Shown here: positions 59,875 through 64,000 of the stretch, one piece after another | Position numbering within the stretch: position 1 is the first letter of the stretch | How the letters are laid out: each line of letters opens with the position of its first letter | Translations under genes and position numbers: made by a program | Notes under the pieces: generated by a model | Database searches by the model: none | What the model was told of the DNA's origin: nothing | What the model saw: the letters and a program-made list of their open reading frames with translations, nothing else | Assembly: GCF_900119085.1 (NCBI RefSeq) | Contig: NZ_FPIQ01000001.1 | Coordinates: 62,001-126,000, forward strand | Reading direction: 5' to 3' | Origin: Nitrosovibrio sp. Nv17 | GTDB lineage: Bacteria > Pseudomonadota > Gammaproteobacteria > Burkholderiales > Nitrosomonadaceae | Length of the DNA: 64,000 bases

Positions 59875-60879
59875 ATGCCAGAATCGCCTGTCGTACGAAC
59901 AGTGCAGGCATCGCTTGCACTGGGCCTGCTGCTCGGCGCCATGGGTGTCGCGAGCGCCAATGCAGTAGTCAAGATAGATGGCTCCAGTACGGTCTATCCC
60001 ATCACGGAGGCGGTGGCGGAGGACTTCCAGATCGCAAGGAAAGGCAAGATCAGGGTCACCGTGGGTATTTCGGGTACTGGCGGAGGTTTCAAGAAATTCT
60101 GTCGTGCGGAAACCGACATCGTCAATGCATCGCGTCCCATTCTGAAGAAGGAGATGGATGACTGCAAGGCGGCCGGCGTGCAGTACGTGGAAATGCCGGT
60201 GGCGTATGATGCGCTGACGGTCGTGGTGAATCCCAGGAACGACTGGATCAAGACCATCACGGTTGCCGATCTGAGGAAGATCTGGGAGCCCGCCGCTCAG
60301 GGAAGGGTCATGAAGTGGAATCAGGTCAATCCGGCATGGCCGGATGCGGAGATCAAGCTGTATGGGCCGGGGGCGGATTCCGGAACCTTCGACTACTTCA
60401 CCGAGGCCATCGTCGGCAAGGCCAAGTCGAGCCGGGGAGACTTCACCGCGTCGGAAGACGACAACGTACTGGTGCAGGGCGTGGCAAGCGACAGGAATGC
60501 GCTCGGTTTCTTCGGGTTTGCCTATTATGTCGAGAACCAGAAGAAGATCAGAGCGCTCGCCGTGGATGGCGGCAGGGGCGGGATTCTGCCCTCCGTGAAA
60601 ACGGTGGAAGAGGGAAGCTACCAGCCGCTGTCGCGCCCCATCTTCATCTATGTCAACATCAAATCTGCGCAAAGACCGGAAATCCGGGATTTCGTGGAGT
60701 TCTACATGCGCAATGCGGCTACGCTGGTCAAGGAGGTAAAATTCTTTCCTCTGCCCGCAAAGGTCTACACCGTCAATCTGGAGCACCTCGAGAAGAGAAA
60801 GGTCGGTACCGTATTTTCAGGTCAATCTGAGATCGGCCTGAAGATCGAGGACTTGCTGCAGCGCGAGGCCAGCTTCTGA
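59875..60879 (+). CDS. pstS: phosphate-binding periplasmic protein PstS
   Basis: PstS is the high-affinity phosphate receptor of the Pst ABC importer. The 334-residue protein has a signal peptide (cleavage near ASANA at about residue 30), then the phosphate-binding domain: VKIDGSSTVYPITEAVAEDF, ISGTGGGFKKFCRAETDI with NASRP, GPGADSGTFDYFTEAI and a GFFGFAYY segment. The start at 59875 has AAAGGAGAAGAGA just before it. Notably, pstCAB and phoU do not follow; a 453-base gap and thrS do. The permease must be elsewhere, or this PstS works alone. Confidence 0.92.
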   Translation: MPESPVVRTVQASLALGLLLGAMGVASANAVVKIDGSSTVYPITEAVAEDFQIARKGKIRVTVGISGTGGGFKKFCRAETDIVNASRPILKKEMDDCKAAGVQYVEMPVAYDALTVVVNPRNDWIKTITVADLRKIWEPAAQGRVMKWNQVNPAWPDAEIKLYGPGADSGTFDYFTEAIVGKAKSSRGDFTASEDDNVLVQGVASDRNALGFFGFAYYVENQKKIRALAVDGGRGGILPSVKTVEEGSYQPLSRPIFIYVNIKSAQRPEIRDFVEFYMRNAATLVKEVKFFPLPAKVYTVNLEHLEKRKVGTVFSGQSEIGLKIEDLLQREASF

Positions 60880-61332
60880 GCGCGGATCGTGGATGCTCGT
60901 GCTGCCAAACTGGCAGGCTGCAGGCGCCCACGCCCGTCGTTCCTCGTCTGCGACCGGTTGCCCCGTTCGGCCTTGAGCACGCGGGAGGTGCCCGGTATCT
61001 CGTCACGGCGGCGGGCCGGTATTCGTTTCCCCCTTCCGGATCCGGTCTGATCGAACCCGTCATGTTGCATTCCGGGAGGTGTTCCGGCCCGGCGCACAGG
61101 AATTGAGGTTCTCGAGTTGTAGGTCGTCGAGAGCTATGGGAAAATGCCGGATTGCGTGGTGCCGCCATGCGCGATCCCGATGCGGAGCCGCAAGTGGCCG
61201 CGGTTCGCCTGTCGTGGTGATGATGCCCTCCGGGAAAATGCATACACATAACCCCAGTCGCTGGTACGCCCTTTCGCGTCGGGATATGCGAGCGGGGTGG
61301 TACGCTATGGGCCAAAGAAACGCGTGCGGCGC
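60880..61332 (+). other. 453-base gene-free region between pstS and thrS
   Basis: No tRNA or coding gene is visible. A 6-bp hairpin CTGCCA-AAC-TGGCAG (60902-60916) without T-run follows pstS. The thrS promoter and any translational operator should lie in the last 200 bases, but I cannot identify them with confidence. Confidence 0.5.
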
Positions 61333-63279
61333 ATGACCGTCGTGCGTCTGCCGGACGGTTCGGAGCGCCGCTATGATCAACCGGTGACGGTAGGAGAGGT
61401 GGCAGCCTCGATCGGTGCGGGGCTCGCTCGTGCCGCGCTGGCGGGCAAGGTCAATGGCAGGCTGGTGGATGTCTCCAGTCCCATCGAGCACGACAGCGAT
61501 CTGGCCATCGTGACCGACAGGGATCCCGAAGGCCTGGAGATCATCCGCCATTCCAGCGCGCACCTGCTGGCGCACGCAGTCAAGGAATTGTTCCCGGATG
61601 CCCAGGTGACCATCGGGCCGGTGATAGAAGACGGCTTCTATTATGACTTCTCCTACAAACGTCCGTTCACGCCGGAAGATTTGGCGGCAATAGAAAACCG
61701 CATGGCGCAGATCAGTGCGCGCAATCTGAAGGTGGAGCGCAAGGTATGGGATCGTTCGGAAGCCATCAATTTCTTCAAGAACCAAGGCGAGCACTACAAG
61801 GCGCAGATCATTGAAAGCATCCCGGGCGACGAGGACGTGTCTCTCTATACCCAGGGGAATTTCACCGATCTGTGCCGCGGCCCGCATGTGCCGACGACTT
61901 CGAGGCTGAAGGTATTCAAGCTGATGAAGCTTGCCGGCGCCTACTGGCGCGGCGATTCCCGCAACGAGATGCTGCAGCGCATCTACGGTACGGCATGGAC
62001 GCGGAAAGAGGATCAGGATGCCTACCTGCTGCGCCTCGAGGAGGCCGAGAAACGTGACCATCGCAGGCTCGGCAGGCAGCTGGACCTGTTCCACATCCAG
62101 GAAGAGGCACCTGGCATGGTATTCTGGCATCCCCGGGGCTGGATCATCTGGCAGCAGGTGGAGCAGTACATGCGGCGGATATTTCGCGACAACGGCTACC
62201 AGGAGATCCGCACGCCGTCGGTATTGGACAAAGGCCTGTGGGAGCGTTCCGGCCACTGGGAGAATTTTCGCGAGAACATGTTCATCACGCATTCGGAGGA
62301 GCGTGATTTCGCGGTCAAGCCCATGAACTGCCCCGGGCACGTGCAGGTATTCCGCCAGGGATTGAAGAGCTACCGCGATCTGCCCCTGCGTCTGGCGGAA
62401 TTTGGTTCCTGCCATCGCAACGAGCCCTCCGGCGCCTTGCATGGCATCATGCGCGTGCGCGCATTCACCCAGGACGATGCGCACATATTCTGCACCGAAC
62501 CCCAGGTGCAGGACGAGGCAGTGCAGTTCATCGAGCTCCTGCAGAAGGTGTATGCCGACTTCGGCTTCGACGAGATCCTGATCAAGCTGTCCACCCGCCC
62601 GGAAAAGCGCGTGGGTTCGGAGGCGCAGTGGGATGCGGCGGAAGCCGCGCTGGAGGCGGCGCTCGCCCGCAAGGCGCTCGACTGGACATTGCAGCCAGGC
62701 GAGGGTGCTTTCTACGGCCCCAAGATCGAGTTTTCCCTCAAGGACAGTATCGGCCGGGTATGGCAGTGCGGCACGTTGCAACTGGATTTTTCCATGCCCG
62801 AGCGGCTGGGTGCGGAGTATGTCGCGGAAGACAATTCCCGCTGCGTGCCGGTGATGCTGCACCGGGCGATCCTCGGTTCGCTGGAGCGCTTCATCGGCAT
62901 CCTTCTCGAGAATCATGCAGGGGCCCTGCCGTTATGGCTGTCCCCGGATCAGACGGTGGTGCTGAATATTTCAGAGGGGCAGGCGGACTATGCCCGGGAA
63001 GTGACGGACACGCTGAAGCGGGAGGGCATACGTGCCTGCGCGGACTTGAGAAATGAGAAGATAACCTATAAAATACGTGAGCATAGCTTGCGGAAACTGC
63101 CTTATCAGGTCATAGTCGGCGACCGGGAGGTTGCCGCGGGGCTGGTATCGGTGCGAACCCGGGAGGGTTCGAATCTTGGTCAAATGTCATTGCAGGCGCT
63201 GATCGAGCGGTTGAGAAGAGAAGCGTCTGTCGGAGCCGGCGCGTCCGTCGGCGATAACACACCTGGGGAGTTACTATAG
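61333..63279 (+). CDS. thrS: threonyl-tRNA synthetase
   Basis: ThrS charges tRNA-Thr. The 648-residue protein has the TGS domain ([22 protein letters not shown]), the editing domain that removes Ser-tRNA-Thr ([21 protein letters not shown]), the class II core with zinc ligands ([13 protein letters not shown]-type segment, [20 protein letters not shown]) and the C-terminal anticodon domain ([12 protein letters not shown]). I start at the ATG at 61333, the family start; no good Shine-Dalgarno precedes it. The stop codon overlaps the AUA start of infC by two bases. Confidence 0.97.
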   Translation: MTVVRLPDGSERRYDQPVTVGEVAASIGAGLARAALAGKVNGRLVDVSSPIEHDSDLAIVTDRDPEGLEIIRHSSAHLLAHAVKELFPDAQVTIGPVIEDGFYYDFSYKRPFTPEDLAAIENRMAQISARNLKVERKVWDRSEAINFFKNQGEHYKAQIIESIPGDEDVSLYTQGNFTDLCRGPHVPTTSRLKVFKLMKLAGAYWRGDSRNEMLQRIYGTAWTRKEDQDAYLLRLEEAEKRDHRRLGRQLDLFHIQEEAPGMVFWHPRGWIIWQQVEQYMRRIFRDNGYQEIRTPSVLDKGLWERSGHWENFRENMFITHSEERDFAVKPMNCPGHVQVFRQGLKSYRDLPLRLAEFGSCHRNEPSGALHGIMRVRAFTQDDAHIFCTEPQVQDEAVQFIELLQKVYADFGFDEILIKLSTRPEKRVGSEAQWDAAEAALEAALARKALDWTLQPGEGAFYGPKIEFSLKDSIGRVWQCGTLQLDFSMPERLGAEYVAEDNSRCVPVMLHRAILGSLERFIGILLENHAGALPLWLSPDQTVVLNISEGQADYAREVTDTLKREGIRACADLRNEKITYKIREHSLRKLPYQVIVGDREVAAGLVSVRTREGSNLGQMSLQALIERLRREASVGAGASVGDNTPGELL

Positions 63280-63902
63280 TCCAAGAAAAAGCAGCGCGCA
63301 TCAATCAGGAGATTACCGCACCGGAGGTGCGCTTGATTGGCGTGGAAGGAGAACAGATCGGCGTGGTGTCCCTGGCAGCTGCCAACAGCCTGGCAGAGGA
63401 GGCCGAGGTGGATTTGGTCGAGATCGCCCCCACCGCACAACCGCCGGTGTGTCGCCTGATGGATTACGGCAAGTTCCGTTATCAGGAAAGCAAGAAAAGA
63501 CACGACGCCAAGCTCAAGCAGAAACAGGTTCAGATCAAGGAGGTCAAGTTCCGGCCCAATACCGACGATGGTGACTACAACATCAAGTTGCGCAATCTGA
63601 TCGGTTTTCTGCAGGAGGGCGACAAGGCCAAGATCACCTTGCGTTTTCGCGGTCGCGAAATGGCGCATCAGGAATTTGGTGTGCGCTTGCTGGAGCGGAT
63701 CAAGGCCGATCTGGAGATGCATGCGGTGGTGGAGCAGTTTCCGCGGATGGAGGGTCGGCAGATGGTCATGGTGCTGTCTCCGCGCAAGCGGGAGGTGAAG
63801 GTCATCAAGCCGAAGGCTCCCGAGGATTCTAGCGGTGCCGGCCAGTTGGGAGGGAGCAGGCAGGAGACGGCGTCCCGGATCGAGGATGCCACCTCCCGGT
63901 GA
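63276..63902 (+). CDS. infC: translation initiation factor IF-3, AUA start
   Basis: IF-3 binds the 30S subunit and proofreads the start codon. The family N-terminus ([25 protein letters not shown]) needs codons upstream of the GTG at 63327. In frame there is no ATG, GTG or TTG at the right place; the ATA at 63276-63278 has GGGGAG five bases upstream and gives 208 residues. AUA, like the AUU of E. coli infC, would be rejected by IF-3 itself, allowing autoregulation. The C-terminal domain ([30 protein letters not shown]) is complete, plus about 30 extra polar residues (from KAPEDSSG on). The start overlaps the thrS stop; rpmI-rplT would be expected beyond the window. Confidence 0.93.
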   Translation: MVQEKAARINQEITAPEVRLIGVEGEQIGVVSLAAANSLAEEAEVDLVEIAPTAQPPVCRLMDYGKFRYQESKKRHDAKLKQKQVQIKEVKFRPNTDDGDYNIKLRNLIGFLQEGDKAKITLRFRGREMAHQEFGVRLLERIKADLEMHAVVEQFPRMEGRQMVMVLSPRKREVKVIKPKAPEDSSGAGQLGGSRQETASRIEDATSR

Positions 63903-64000
63903 GTTAGCAGACGACATTGCATCCCGTGGCGGTTCATGCGGCCGAAATGCAGGTTTGCGTCGGATGCACAACAAGTGATTTCCGGGTTTTCGAAGTGTTC

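Noticed and set aside
61290-61320. GGGTGGTACG stretch before thrS resembling a T-box antiterminator core
   Set aside because: The rest of the T-box structure is missing, and T-boxes are essentially a Gram-positive feature; the match is short.
63160-63180. GGGTTCGAATC motif resembling a tRNA T-arm
   Set aside because: Lies inside the well-conserved C-terminal coding region of thrS, with no other tRNA parts.

Overview
This 64-kb window looks like ordinary bacterial chromosome from a Gram-negative proteobacterium, most likely a betaproteobacterium. The evidence is gene order: rpsP-rimM-trmD-rplS; polA next to a DUF2782 gene and an APH-fold thrB; a BPSS1780-family membrane protein beside uvrD; hfq-hflX-hflK-hflC-DUF2065-hisZ-purA; ilvI-ilvH-ilvC-pssA; fur/bamE-dapB-carA-carB-greA-yhbY-rlmE-ftsH-folP-glmM; and thrS-infC. 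A proteobacterial phosphoribulokinase together with c-type cytochromes is compatible with a chemolithoautotroph. This is inference only, because no RuBisCO or energy-oxidation genes lie in the window and non-Calvin relatives of this kinase exist. I found no tRNA, rRNA, insertion sequence, prophage, CRISPR array or toxin-antitoxin pair.

Layout. 0-1.4 kb: a gene end, a DUF411 periplasmic protein and a lipoprotein cytochrome c. 1.4-6.4 kb (minus): the S16/RimM/TrmD/L19 operon and DNA polymerase I. 6.4-9.5 kb (plus): LOG-family protein, DUF2782, homoserine kinase, BPSS1780 protein. 9.5-12.7 kb (minus): UvrD and phosphoribulokinase. 13-20.3 kb (plus): threonine ammonia-lyase, a beta-barrel porin, LeuA, YihY and a TlpA-like thioredoxin. 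20.3-31.5 kb: ProS, RppH, di-haem peroxidase, Hfq-HflX-HflK-HflC, DUF2065, HisZ, PurA and an acetyltransferase. 31.5-39.3 kb: a second copy of the porin, an unrelated porin, a small unknown protein, a PiT phosphate transporter and polyphosphate kinase 2. 39.3-46.9 kb (minus): Pgm, Pgi, PssA, IlvC, IlvH, IlvI. 47-64 kb: Fur, BamE, DapB, CarAB, GreA, YhbY, RlmE, FtsH, FolP, GlmM, PstS, ThrS and IF-3.

How the genes work together. ThrB, IlvA, IlvIHC and LeuA serve threonine and branched-chain amino-acid synthesis. FtsH and HflKC form a membrane protease and its modulators. PiT, PPK2, PstS with a good Pho-box match, and possibly the outer-membrane porins make phosphate uptake and polyphosphate use a recurring theme. 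Pgm and Pgi connect to sugar-phosphate and glycogen metabolism.

I did not find a clearly new multi-gene system. The most interesting signals are regulatory: an infC gene that starts with AUA on top of the thrS stop codon; a 12-bp terminator-like hairpin at the start of the carAB transcript; a dyad shared upstream of the two paralogous porins; a Pho box before an orphan pstS; and several long stem-loops without T-tracts in gene gaps.
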